From the NCBI RefSeq assembly GCF_003259675.1, contig NZ_CM009973.1:1-64000 (forward strand): 64,000 bases of DNA. The letters are read 5' to 3'. The stretch is from Macrococcoides bohemicum (GTDB lineage Bacteria; Bacillota; Bacilli; Staphylococcales; Staphylococcaceae). Numbering within the stretch: the stretch's first letter is position 1; every line of letters begins with the position of its first letter. Made by a program: the position numbers and the translations under genes. Under the pieces are notes generated by a model that did no database searches, had not been told where the DNA came from, and saw only the letters and a program-made list of their open reading frames with translations. Shown one piece after another: positions 1-7,149 of the stretch.

Positions 1-144
1 ATTATTCAACCTAGCAGAGCAGTTGTCACAACTCGCAATGCTCGTGTTCAACTAGGTTAGAAAATAAAGGTACGCTTCGCTTTACTCCTTGATTTTCTCT
101 CCTGCCCTGCTTCTGTTGAAAATGAACTCAAAATCCACACAATT
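1..144. repeat. Leader repeat module 1, copy A (cut by window edge)
   Basis: This segment is nearly identical to 1506-1650; the differences are a few substitutions and one extra T. Visible structure: AACCTAG near position 8 pairs with CTAGGTT near 53, AGTTG and CAACT flank a 3-base loop between them, and GAAAAT..AAGG pairs with CCTT..ATTTTC around the sequence ACGCTTCGCT. No reading frame is present. It lies upstream of the small operon 464-1305, so a transcribed regulatory leader is likely. The function is unknown. Copy A may extend left of the window. Confidence 0.75.
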
Positions 145-260
145 AAGGACTGATTAAGTATCAGGCTAAAGCCTGATGGCAAGGCATTGACCAACTTCCT
201 ACGTCAGTTGTTCTGATTAGACCCTTTTCAACCACTCACGTGTTTGAAAGGATTTATATA

Positions 261-453
261 ATTTTTCACTACTTAGACTAGCATTGAAGTTTCACAACTC
301 GCTACGCTACGTGTTCAACTAGAAAAAGTAACGCAAGGGATCACTACGTTCGACAAGTCGCCCTTGCATTATTTTTCGGTCAATGCTCTTTCTAATCCGT
401 AAAAATTAAATACATAAATCCAACAAACACAAGTTCGTGTAGTTGAAAAAAGG
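261..453 (+). promoter_or_regulatory. Structured leader module 2, copy A
   Basis: About 190 bases that recur at 1771-1962. Nested pairings are visible: TTAGA with TCTAA, GCATTGA with TCAATGC, and GCAAGGG (333-339) with CCCTTGC (361-367). The other copy keeps the last helix with different bases, which is compensatory change. The module ends in a short ACAC/GTGT hairpin and TAGTTGAA, which could also pair with TTCAACTA earlier in the module. It ends directly at the ribosome binding site of the 464 gene. The stretch 145-260 between modules holds a perfect ATCAGGCT/AGCCTGAT hairpin. Likely a cis-acting RNA leader; identity unknown. Confidence 0.6.
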
Positions 454-463
454 AGAGATTTAT

Positions 464-604
464 ATGAATAAAATTTCGGTATCGGATTTTATGATGTGGG
501 TAGCAGTAGTTTTATTGATTATCTATGTTTTATACGTGAATTTAGACACTGATAGTAAAGCTGTAAACTTTGTAGATGAGTACCCTTTAATCTCGCAAAA
601 CTAA
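464..604 (+). CDS. Small membrane protein, 46 residues
   Basis: An ATG with AGGAGAGA eight bases upstream opens a 46-codon frame ending in TAA. Residues 10-25 form a strongly hydrophobic segment (MMWVAVVLLIIYVLYV), followed by an acidic tail, so it is a single-pass membrane peptide. It is the first gene after the structured leader and lies 21 bases before the next gene, so the two are probably co-transcribed. No family is recognised. A role as a leader-controlled small membrane peptide is inference only. Confidence 0.6.
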   Translation: MNKISVSDFMMWVAVVLLIIYVLYVNLDTDSKAVNFVDEYPLISQN

Positions 605-625
605 TTAAATAAAGGAGAATTAATC

Positions 626-958
626 ATGAAAACGTATGAAATTATTTCTACTGATTTTAAAGGTAATGAAAGAATTATTTCTTCATCAGAATATCTTCAT
701 AGCTTATTAGAAACATACTTACTACAATACATTGATGAGGAATATACAAACACCCCAACTCTTGAATTATTAGAAGATGAATATTTTGAGAATGTAGTAG
801 AATTCAAAAATCTTTTAAATGAAACACTAAATTCTTTACTGCATGATACATTTGATTTTGCTTTTATTAAGCAAAAATTTGCTGATTGTGGGATGAATAA
901 TAATCAATATAACAAAGTTGAAATTAGAGAAAATTTTATTAAAGGATGGGATGAATAA
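626..958 (+). CDS. Hypothetical acidic protein, 110 residues
   Basis: Start ATG with AAAGGAGAA upstream. The protein is acidic and soluble, with no signal peptide or membrane segment. Its stop overlaps the ATG of the next gene (TAATG), which indicates translational coupling in a three-gene operon behind the structured leader. No known motif is recognised. Small proteins of this kind are common in plasmids and phages of low-GC Gram-positives. Confidence 0.7.
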   Translation: MKTYEIISTDFKGNERIISSSEYLHSLLETYLLQYIDEEYTNTPTLELLEDEYFENVVEFKNLLNETLNSLLHDTFDFAFIKQKFADCGMNNNQYNKVEIRENFIKGWDE

Positions 959-1305
959 TGGGATTAGATATGTATATTTTAGATGAATACAGAGATGGAT
1001 TTGCCTACCTAAGAAAGTTCAATGCTTTACACGGTTATTTTGATAAAAAATATAAGTTGGGCAATCCTGGTCACGTACAATTAGATAATGAAACCGTTAA
1101 TGATATTTATAATAGATTAGCAAGTATTATCGAAAACTTTGATAAGGCAGAAGAATTATTACCAGTATATTATGGTCCATATTTCGGGAGTTATGAATAT
1201 GATGATATGTATTTATATAAAGCTAAAGAAGCATTGAAAGTATTTGAAAGATTAAAGGAAATGGATATGAATACAAACATTCACTACTATGCTTGTGATT
1301 ATTAA
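958..1305 (+). CDS. Hypothetical protein of the phage/plasmid MGLDMY type, 115 residues
   Basis: Coupled to the preceding gene through a one-base overlap. It starts MGLDMYI and is rich in Tyr, Asp and Lys. Its opening (MGLDMY, then an aromatic-rich segment with a K/R-F-N-A-L-H run) resembles a family of uncharacterised phage and plasmid proteins. No catalytic motif is evident. The gene ends immediately before a long perfect inverted repeat (1307-1344), so it closes the operon. Function unknown. Confidence 0.7.
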   Translation: MGLDMYILDEYRDGFAYLRKFNALHGYFDKKYKLGNPGHVQLDNETVNDIYNRLASIIENFDKAEELLPVYYGPYFGSYEYDDMYLYKAKEALKVFERLKEMDMNTNIHYYACDY

Positions 1306-1306
1306 T

Positions 1307-1344
1307 AAGTATAGTGCATAGATTATATACTATGCACTATACTT
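1307..1344. terminator. 15-bp perfect inverted repeat with heptad phasing
   Basis: AAGTATAGTGCATAG (1307-1321) is perfectly complementary to 1330-1344 across an 8-base loop, directly after the stop at 1305. It could act as a terminator, although the following T run is short. The same bases read as 7-base units: AGTATAG, TGCATAG, then TATGCAC, TATACTT. That places it with the heptad clusters at 2916, 4107 and 23512, so it may instead, or also, be a partition-protein site. The rest of 1345-1505 has no gene; it holds an ACAAACAC/GTGTTTGT hairpin near 1460-1490. Confidence 0.6.
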
Positions 1345-1505
1345 TATAAATTATATAAGTGCATGAAGGAAAGTTTAATAACTAAACTATTAACTGCATT
1401 GAAACAATCTCACATAGATCGCGTTCGATTGTTTGATTGAACAATCCAAAGTGCATGGAACAAACACTCCGTGAACTTCGTGTTTGTAAATTGTGTGTCT
1501 TTATC

Positions 1506-1650
1506 ATTATTCAACCTAGCAGAGCAGTTGTCACAACTCGCAATGCTTCGTGTTCAACTAGGCTAGAAAATAAAGGTACGCTTCGCTTTACTCCTTGATT
1601 TTCTCCCCTGCCCTGCTCCTGTTGAAAATGAACTCAAAATCCACACAATT
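1506..1650. repeat. Leader repeat module 1, copy B
   Basis: Second copy of the segment at 1-144, about 1.5 kb away and in direct orientation. The two are almost identical over their whole length, and the same hairpins can form. It precedes the second small operon (1998-2862), as copy A precedes the first. The duplication of leader plus small genes suggests a duplicated regulatory cassette. Confidence 0.8.
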
Positions 1651-1662
1651 ATTCGTTTGAAA

Positions 1663-1690
1663 AACCGAATTTTGAAAAATTCGGTTATTT
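1663..1690. terminator. AT-rich 11-bp hairpin
   Basis: AACCGAATTTT (1663-1673) is perfectly complementary to 1676-1686 with a two-base spacer, followed by ATTT. It lies between leader modules 1 and 2 of copy B. It could be an intrinsic terminator or attenuator inside the leader. A GCAATC/GATTGC hairpin follows at about 1700-1730. No gene is present here. Confidence 0.45.
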
Positions 1691-1770
1691 AAGGCATTGA
1701 AGCAATCTCGCATTATCCCACTCGATTGCTATTGATATTTCCAACACGTACGTGTTCATTAAATTCATAT

Positions 1771-1962
1771 TATTTTTACTACTTAGATTAGCATTGAAGT
1801 TATCACAACTCGCTCTGCTTCGTGTTCAACTAGCAAAAAAATACAAGGCATCACTACGTTCGACAAGTCGTCCTTGTATTTTTTAGCCATTCAATGCAAT
1901 TTCTAAGATGTAAAAATAAAATATATAAATTCAAAACACAAGTTCGTGTAGTTGAAAAAAGG
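1771..1962 (+). promoter_or_regulatory. Structured leader module 2, copy B
   Basis: Second copy of 261-453. CTTAGA pairs with TCTAAG, GCATTGAA with TTCAATGC, and AATACAAGG (1840-1848) with CCTTGTATT (1872-1880). The corresponding helix of copy A is built of G:C-richer bases, yet both are fully paired, while the loop CATCACTACGTTCGACAAGTC is nearly invariant. That pattern argues for a conserved RNA fold. It sits 35 bases before the gene at 1998. Confidence 0.6.
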
Positions 1963-1997
1963 TTTTAAACAACCTGATAAATTAGGAGGAACATAAA

Positions 1998-2246
1998 ATG
2001 GCAAAAATAAGCATGAAGAATCTAAGAAAAGAAATTCCAATGAGTAGTATTCCAGGAAAAATAGTTCGAGCAAAAGAGATCGTTTTCTCATATTTGATGG
2101 TCGTCCTTGAAGGTGATGAATATATGGTTTGTACTTATGAAAAAGGCAACGGATATACACACGCTAGTCGATCAATACCTTATGCAACATTAAGTGAAGC
2201 TCTAATAGAATATCAAATGAAAGAATTAGAATTAAGGGGTTGGTAA
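1998..2246 (+). CDS. Hypothetical protein, 82 residues
   Basis: ATG preceded by TTAGGAGGA at good spacing. The protein is small and soluble, with a basic N-terminus (MAKISMKNLRKE) and a central beta-rich stretch (YLMVVLEGDEYMVCTYE). It resembles small plasmid proteins of unknown role. It is followed directly by the XRE gene at 2249, within the same transcript. No function can be assigned. Confidence 0.65.
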   Translation: MAKISMKNLRKEIPMSSIPGKIVRAKEIVFSYLMVVLEGDEYMVCTYEKGNGYTHASRSIPYATLSEALIEYQMKELELRGW

Positions 2247-2248
2247 AA

Positions 2249-2548
2249 ATGAATCGTAATATCATATTAAAAGATAACTTAACAAAGTTATTAGCTAAAT
2301 TTGAAATTAATCAGAAACAGTTAGCTCATGAAATTGGAATCAGTGAAATGAGTATATCGAATTGGTTGAATGGAAGATCATATCCAAATACCCCTTCTCT
2401 GATTAAGATAGCTGATTATTTTGGGGTAGCATTAGATAGTCTTACGCAACAGTCAGATACACCTGATTATGAGTTACAAAGCATACTCTCTGTCCTCTCC
2501 CCTACCGAAAAAAGAAAGGTAATAAATTTTGTAAAAAACTGCCTGTAA
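2249..2548 (+). CDS. XRE-family transcriptional regulator, 99 residues
   Basis: Residues about 4-58 form a classic helix-turn-helix of the Cro/cI (XRE) family: LTKLLAKFEINQKQLAHEIG, then ISEMSISNWLNGRSYP with the typical N/K..L..YF continuation. The start is taken at ATG 2249, nine bases after AAGGGG; an in-frame TTG at 2240 is the alternative. The short C-terminal tail has no sensor domain. It probably represses its own operon; a palindrome with an extra half-site lies just downstream (2546-2610), before the membrane-protein gene. Confidence 0.85.
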   Translation: MNRNIILKDNLTKLLAKFEINQKQLAHEIGISEMSISNWLNGRSYPNTPSLIKIADYFGVALDSLTQQSDTPDYELQSILSVLSPTEKRKVINFVKNCL

Positions 2549-2610
2549 TATAACTATTGTTATATTATTGTGGTTTAAATCGTAAGAAAAATATAATTCT
2601 AGTTATATTA
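2546..2610. promoter_or_regulatory. Palindrome and half-site, possible XRE operator
   Basis: TAATATAAC (2546-2554) and GTTATATTA (2559-2567) form a 9-bp inverted repeat with a 4-base spacer. GTTATATTA occurs again at 2602-2610, just before the ribosome binding site of the 2626 gene. Repeated half-sites beside an XRE gene suggest an operator. The first palindrome overlaps the XRE stop codon. Confidence 0.4.
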
Positions 2611-2625
2611 AAGGGGGTTAACAAA

Positions 2626-2862
2626 ATGAATAGATTTTTATTATTGATAGTTGTTGTACTCGGTACTTTAGCATTTGTATTTCAAGGACTTCCAGGATTA
2701 GGAACCATAATATTTTTTGCAGTCTGTCTAATGATTGCACCCGTAGTAATACAATTACTTGCTGGATTAATCATGTTCTTATTTCAAATATTCTTTGGTA
2801 TCACATTGTTATTCTTAATACCAATTGTATTTGTAATATTAATCGTTAATATATTTTCATAA
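2626..2862 (+). CDS. Small integral membrane protein, 78 residues
   Basis: ATG 2626 follows AAAGGGGGTT. Almost the whole protein is hydrophobic, with about three membrane-spanning segments (residues 4-20, 26-45, 48-76) and no charged loops of note. An upstream in-frame start at 2557 is possible but lacks a good ribosome binding site. It lies in the leader/XRE operon. No family is recognised. Confidence 0.6.
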   Translation: MNRFLLLIVVVLGTLAFVFQGLPGLGTIIFFAVCLMIAPVVIQLLAGLIMFLFQIFFGITLLFLIPIVFVILIVNIFS

Positions 2863-2915
2863 TATTAAACTTTATCAGTATATATTGTATAGAATATACT
2901 TTATATTTTATATGC

Positions 2916-2943
2916 TATGCACTATGCATTATGCAATATACAT
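2916..2943. promoter_or_regulatory. Four tandem 7-bp repeats (TATGCAN), candidate parS/operator
   Basis: TATGCAC, TATGCAT, TATGCAA and TATACAT follow one another without spacing, ending 29 bases before the parA start. In the Inc18 plasmid pSM19035 the ribbon-helix-helix protein omega binds unspaced heptads to form parS and to repress promoters. The arrangement here is the same in kind but not in sequence. Related heptads occur at 1307-1344, 4107-4150 and 23512-23539. Confidence 0.55.
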
Positions 2944-2971
2944 GATATAATATAGAAAAGGAGTGATATGA

Positions 2972-3787
2972 ATGGATGATAAAAACGGAAAGATTATTAG
3001 TATTAATAACTTTAAGGGTGGAGTAAGTAAAACATCTACAGCATGTCTAATGGCTTATGTCTTATCAGAAAAAAAGGAGAAGAAAGTGCTAGTAGTAGAT
3101 TTAGATCCACAGGCTGATGCAACAGAGCTACTTGTAAGAACTTTCAAACCTGAATTACTGCAAGAAGATAATTATTTAGAGCAACGCTCTATTTATAAAG
3201 GAATCACCCAAACGAATAGAAAAGAATGTACAATAAATCTAAGTGATAATCTTGATATTATTCCATCTGATTTTAACCTGGTAGGATTACCTTTGGAATT
3301 AGTTCCATTAGATAGCTATAAAAAGGTTAAAGTCTTATCAATGTTTCTTGATGGTGTTAGAGATGAATATGATATTGTTATCATTGATACTCCACCTACA
3401 ATTAGTGATTTTAGCAATAATGCAATATACGCTTGCGATTATTCATTAATTGTTATGCAGACACATAGAAGATCGTTTAGAGCTGTTGATAAATTCACAG
3501 AACACTTAGTACGCTTTAAAAAGACCTATAAAAATAATTTTGATATTCTTGGTATTATACCTGTTATGTTCAGTAAACAGACAAAAACAGATATGACAAC
3601 ATTAAAGGATGCAACTGATACTTATAATGAACATGTATTCAATCATATTGTTAAACAGATGGAACGTGTTAAGTATTGGGATGAATATGGTATTACAGAA
3701 GAAGATCATTGGGATAAGAAAACATTAAAAGAATATGAAGCACTGACAGACGAGTTTTTAGATCGTCTTGAAAAGATGGAGGGATAA
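2972..3787 (+). CDS. parA: ParA-type partition ATPase
   Basis: The 271-residue Walker-type ATPase has the deviant P-loop KGGVSKT at residues 15-21, VVDLDPQAD at 41-48 and DIVIIDTPPT at about 131-140. These are diagnostic of ParA/Soj/delta proteins, which move plasmid copies by ATP-dependent binding to nucleoid DNA. It has no N-terminal helix-turn-helix, so it is of the short (type Ib, delta-like) class. GAAAAGGAGTGAT precedes the ATG. The small partner gene follows at once (3789), and heptad repeats lie in front, matching the delta-omega arrangement of Inc18 plasmids. Confidence 0.92.
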   Translation: MDDKNGKIISINNFKGGVSKTSTACLMAYVLSEKKEKKVLVVDLDPQADATELLVRTFKPELLQEDNYLEQRSIYKGITQTNRKECTINLSDNLDIIPSDFNLVGLPLELVPLDSYKKVKVLSMFLDGVRDEYDIVIIDTPPTISDFSNNAIYACDYSLIVMQTHRRSFRAVDKFTEHLVRFKKTYKNNFDILGIIPVMFSKQTKTDMTTLKDATDTYNEHVFNHIVKQMERVKYWDEYGITEEDHWDKKTLKEYEALTDEFLDRLEKMEG

Positions 3788-3788
3788 T

Positions 3789-4094
3789 ATGGGATTATTA
3801 GATGATTTAGAAAAACGAAAAGACCTGAAAAGAGAAAATCCATTAGCAAACTTAAATATTGAGAAAGAAAAACTGGATTATACATCAATTCGTGTTACTG
3901 GTGATACACATGCTAAACTTATCGGATTATATAATGTCTATCTCAATCAGAAAAGTAAGACATTAATTGTTGATGAAGCTATTGATATGTTAATCAGTAA
4001 ATTATCAGGAGAAGATAAAGAAGTATTCGAAAAGTCTTATGAGGCAACACTTCAACAGAAAATAGATATTGCTCGTAGAAAAGGTAAATATTAA
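3789..4094 (+). CDS. ParA partner, putative centromere-binding protein
   Basis: A 101-residue basic protein starting one base after the parA stop, with GGAGGG upstream (an in-frame TTG at 3768 is less likely). Residues 33-70 (YTSIRVTGDTHAKLIGLYNV, then a KTLIVDEAIDMLI helix) look like a beta strand plus two helices, that is, a ribbon-helix-helix fold. The N-terminal 30 residues are charged and probably disordered, as in proteins that activate a ParA ATPase. By position it should bind the heptad repeats; this is inference. Confidence 0.75.
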   Translation: MGLLDDLEKRKDLKRENPLANLNIEKEKLDYTSIRVTGDTHAKLIGLYNVYLNQKSKTLIVDEAIDMLISKLSGEDKEVFEKSYEATLQQKIDIARRKGKY

Positions 4095-4106
4095 TATAGG
4101 ATATAA

Positions 4107-4153
4107 TGCATAGTGCATAACATATAGTTTATATACTATGTGTTATGCACTTT
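4107..4153. terminator. 16-bp inverted repeat with heptads after the par operon
   Basis: AGTGCATAACATATAG (4112-4127) pairs with 4136-4151 (one G:T), followed by TTTT. This fits an intrinsic terminator for parA and its partner. The left arm reads as adjacent heptads TGCATAG, TGCATAA, CATATAG and the right arm ends in TATGCAC, so it is also a candidate partition site. Confidence 0.65.
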
Positions 4154-4320
4154 TAAATTTTGAATTTACTTTTAAATTCTATTGGTGTATGGTAAATATA
4201 AGTTAAAAATTGAATAGCTATACGACTAATGAAAAAACTTTCTATCTTCATTTGCATCTGTTTGAGCCTGGGAAACTCAAAGGGATTCAATTATTTATCT
4301 GGTAAATAAATAAGAGCAAA

Positions 4321-4422
4321 TGAAAAAGCAGATGACGGGAATCATCTGCTTTAACGGTAAGTTTTGATCATGAGTTTTTTAAACACCCGAAACAAACAAG
4401 AGTGTTAAGTTTTTGATTTGTT
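4321..4422 (-). ncRNA. Antisense copy-control RNA in the rep leader
   Basis: On the minus strand TTGTTT (4457-4452) and TATAAT (4434-4429) are spaced exactly 17 bases, giving a start near 4422. Transcription runs left through a stem-loop (CACCCGAA/TTCGGGTG helix at 4374-4391 with 4437-4455) and ends at AGCAGATGA/TCATCTGCT (4350-4328) followed by five T residues. The roughly 100-base product is fully complementary to the rep mRNA leader. In pIP501 and pAM-beta-1 an equivalent RNAIII causes early termination of the rep mRNA, so the same role is inferred here. Confidence 0.7.
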
Positions 4423-4522
4423 ACTACCATTATATATTCGGGTGCTTTAAAAAACAAGATGTAAGCACAAATTTATGCATATATTTTATGTATAACTATA
4501 TACTTTTTTAAAGATACCGAAC

Positions 4523-4565
4523 TGATAATGGTTTGAAAACGCTATCATTTTAATCTTTTTTGAAG
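4523..4565 (+). terminator. Transcription attenuator in the rep leader
   Basis: TGATA (4523-4527) with TATCA (4543-4547), and GTTT with AAAC inside, form an imperfect hairpin followed by TTTTAATCTTTTTT. It lies about 100 bases upstream of the rep start and downstream of the antisense target. It is positioned to stop the rep message when the antisense RNA is bound, as in Inc18 plasmids. Confidence 0.5.
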
Positions 4566-4581
4566 ATATATATTATATTTG

Positions 4582-4665
4582 AGCTACCATTCTTTCTGTT
4601 TACAGATATTGATCAATAGTTAGTCATTGAATCAATCATCTGACAGAAAGGATAGGTAGCTTTTT
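4582..4665 (+). promoter_or_regulatory. Hairpin sequestering the rep ribosome binding site
   Basis: AGCTACC (4582-4588) pairs with GGTAGCT (4655-4661), CTTTCTGT (4592-4599) with ACAGAAAG (4643-4650), and TTGAT with ATCAA further in. The right arm contains AAAGGATAGG, the only ribosome binding site for the ATG at 4666. Translation of Rep would therefore need this stem opened. It adds a second control layer to the attenuator. Confidence 0.6.
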
Positions 4666-6174
4666 ATGTACAAAAATATTGATATTGTTTCGTTATACGA
4701 AAGTATATTGAAGTCTGGATTACGTTTTGAACGATATAAAAACTCCAAATTTGTAAGTAAAAATAAAGTAAACAGTAAATATAAAACGGGTAAAATCGCA
4801 GGAACATTTTCTAAAGAAGCGTTAATTGATACGGATTATACGATCTTTGGTTCGGTTGAGGCGTTAGTGGATTCTCATAAAGAACTAACGCATTTTACGC
4901 CTAATGTCTATAAGACACTTGCAAGATCTAAAGAGGGTAAGGTTTTTGGTCATTCAGAAGATAACCTTAAACAGATAAATACGTTCGTTGTTGACTTTGA
5001 TGGTTTAGATAAAAAGGCAATCACAATAACTGATATCGTATTATGTGGGAAGGATGCAGGAATTATTCCAACTACAATCCTAGACACGCCAAAGGGTTAC
5101 CAGGCTTATTTTACATTGAAAACTCCTGTGTTTGTAAAAAAGGGACATAGCCATAAAGTGAGTGGATCTGTAACAATCGCAAAGAGAATCAGTCAGAACA
5201 TCAGAGAGTTCTTTAATAAATCAATTCCAGGTGTGGATTTTAGTTGCAATCATTTCGGCTTCTTTAGATGTCCGACAGAAGCAAATATTTTATATCATAA
5301 CGATAAATATATGTATGATTTTACTGATTTAATCACGTTTTCAAAAGATTTTGAAGGTGTAGATATCTTAAAGCAAGTAGAAAAAGATAAATCTGTAAAA
5401 GTAGTAAAACAGCTAAAGAATATTCATGAGCTATGGTTTCATAAGCTCTATGCAACTAGACATATTGAGGGTTCAGGAGGCAATATCGGGCGTGATAATG
5501 CTATTTTTACTATGGCTTTACATATGTATTCTTGTCATATGCCAATCTCTAAGACCATTGATATGATGAGAAAGTTTAATGAGAACCTGCACAACCCATT
5601 ACAGGATAGCGTTGTGCTACAAAAAGTAAAAAGTGCTTATTCAGGCAATTACAAAGGTGCAACAAAGTTTTATATTACAGAGTTGGTTTATACATGGTGT
5701 GAACTGACAAGCGAAGAAAAGAATAAATTATTTTTCAGAAATCATGCTAAGAAACGTGAGGATCGTGTACGTAGTCATTACAGTGAACGTGTAACTGATT
5801 TAATCACTTATATTGGACAAAATGCTAAGAATGGCGTAGTTGAGATGTCAGGAACTGCATTTAGAGAAGCAATCAACATGCCTAAATCAACACTCTATGA
5901 CGTATTGAACAATAACGATACGTTTATTTGGAGTGCCTCAAAAGGACGTTATGCAACTATAAAAGTAACAACAAAAAGCATATTTTTTGAATTTATCAGA
6001 CAGCAGGTTAAACAAACTAAAGCATTACGAATTGCTTTCAGAATGTATTTAAAAGAAATAGTCGGTAGCATCAACGAAAGCTCAATAAATCAACTATACA
6101 GTGAATATTTAGAAGTCGGTGAGATACTTATAATCAAGGACAGAAGAACCGAAATAACACAAAATATAAGCTGA
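4666..6174 (+). CDS. rep: Inc18/pAM-beta-1-type replication initiator
   Basis: The 502-residue length and sequence match the RepE/RepR/RepS family of theta-replicating Inc18 plasmids (about 497 residues). Shared landmarks are FTPNVYKT near residue 84, HSEDNLKQINTFVVDFD at about 101-117, KGYQAYFTLKTPV, ISQNIREFF, and FSCNHFGFFRCP. The C-terminal third carries a helix-turn-helix-like segment (INMPKSTLYDVLNN). These initiators melt DNA just downstream of their own gene and recruit DNA polymerase I and the primosome. Expression is apparently limited by an antisense RNA, an attenuator and a hidden ribosome binding site. Confidence 0.9.
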   Translation: MYKNIDIVSLYESILKSGLRFERYKNSKFVSKNKVNSKYKTGKIAGTFSKEALIDTDYTIFGSVEALVDSHKELTHFTPNVYKTLARSKEGKVFGHSEDNLKQINTFVVDFDGLDKKAITITDIVLCGKDAGIIPTTILDTPKGYQAYFTLKTPVFVKKGHSHKVSGSVTIAKRISQNIREFFNKSIPGVDFSCNHFGFFRCPTEANILYHNDKYMYDFTDLITFSKDFEGVDILKQVEKDKSVKVVKQLKNIHELWFHKLYATRHIEGSGGNIGRDNAIFTMALHMYSCHMPISKTIDMMRKFNENLHNPLQDSVVLQKVKSAYSGNYKGATKFYITELVYTWCELTSEEKNKLFFRNHAKKREDRVRSHYSERVTDLITYIGQNAKNGVVEMSGTAFREAINMPKSTLYDVLNNNDTFIWSASKGRYATIKVTTKSIFFEFIRQQVKQTKALRIAFRMYLKEIVGSINESSINQLYSEYLEVGEILIIKDRRTEITQNIS

Positions 6175-6574
6175 TTTTTAATAGTCCGAACTCCCTAACA
6201 TTTATTTATATATGATTATGGTTTACAGAATAATACTTGCTTAAAATATAATATCCATGTATACTTAAACACGAACATATGTTCTGTTTATTGCAATAGA
6301 TTTATAGATTAAAATTAATTATTAAATCATAAACAAGAAATTGATCGGGTATAAAAAATATGAGATTTCTCATATTTTGTAATTTAACTTGTAATATTCT
6401 CTTTTTATGATAATAATTAATATACACCCATTGATAATTGAATTAATGGATGTGCAGAAATATTTTTTATCATGATAGATTTTAGATGTGTACATACATT
6501 GTAATAGGTGGTATAATATAATAAATAAGTGATATTTATATTATTCTTACTATATTTACTGGAGGTAGTTACAT
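6175..6574. other. Gene-free region after rep, presumed replication origin
   Basis: In the pAM-beta-1 family the minimal origin lies immediately downstream of the rep stop, so the first 50-100 bases here are the likely origin; this is from family knowledge. The stretch is very A+T rich. It contains an 11-bp palindrome centred near 6367 (AAAATATGAGA with TCTCATATTTT), a CCATT/AATGG hairpin near 6425-6455, and a TATAAT box near 6515 that probably serves the lipoprotein gene. No reading frame of substance is present. Confidence 0.5.
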
Positions 6575-7090
6575 ATGAAAAAAACAAATGGGTTAAGTAA
6601 AGTACTTGTAACACTTATTGCAGGTTCATTTATCTTAACTGGGTGTGGTAAGAGTGAAGGTGTAGATGTTCTGAAAGGTAAGACATTTGAGGCAACTCAG
6701 AATGGAGATAATGAGTATTTACTTACGTTCAGAGATGATGGAACATTACAAGTAAAGGAAAATGGTAATCTTGGTAGAACTGATGAAGGTGAATATAAGG
6801 TATCTGAAAAGAAAGATAAAAAAGGATATTATAAAGTGACCTTTGATAAGTTAGATCAAAATGCTGGATATGTTGATGAAACACCAGAAGCAGGATATTG
6901 GTATTTAGATAAAGACAAAGAGAATAATCCTATGCTAAGGAATGTTGAAATGGATTGTTCAGAGGTTAATTATTTCAAATCTGGTAAGGATAGAGGCAAA
7001 TGTTATCCGTACGTACCTTCTAAAGAAAAAGAGAAGAAAAGAGATACTGAGATTGAGGATTCAGATGTAGTCTATCTAAAAGAAAAGTAA
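6575..7090 (+). CDS. Secreted lipoprotein, 171 residues
   Basis: ATG preceded by TGGAGGTAG. The N-terminus has a basic start, a hydrophobic core and the lipobox LTGC (Cys24), so it should be exported and lipid-anchored. The mature part is highly charged, with DGTLQV and GEYKVSEKK strand-like patterns and a C-terminal KEK-rich tail. The beta-rich FRDDGTLQ pattern resembles small staphylococcal lipoproteins of unknown function. It sits alone downstream of the origin. Plasmid lipoproteins often act in surface or entry exclusion, but nothing in the sequence proves that here. Confidence 0.75.
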   Translation: MKKTNGLSKVLVTLIAGSFILTGCGKSEGVDVLKGKTFEATQNGDNEYLLTFRDDGTLQVKENGNLGRTDEGEYKVSEKKDKKGYYKVTFDKLDQNAGYVDETPEAGYWYLDKDKENNPMLRNVEMDCSEVNYFKSGKDRGKCYPYVPSKEKEKKRDTEIEDSDVVYLKEK

Positions 7091-7149
7091 TAATACGAAA
7101 AAAGTAACAATTGATTTATTAGGAAATATAATATATATTGGTAATCAAG

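Noticed and set aside
2972-3787. ParA as an integrative element marker (Soj of a chromosome)
   Set aside because: The adjacent Inc18-type rep, heptads and T4SS point to plasmid partition instead; chromosomal partners (parB with HTH, gidB) are absent.
4374-4455. Long inverted repeat as a sense-strand rep terminator
   Set aside because: The 18-bp stem is strong but is followed by AAGATG and not by a T run on the plus strand; it fits better as the main stem-loop of the antisense RNA and its target.
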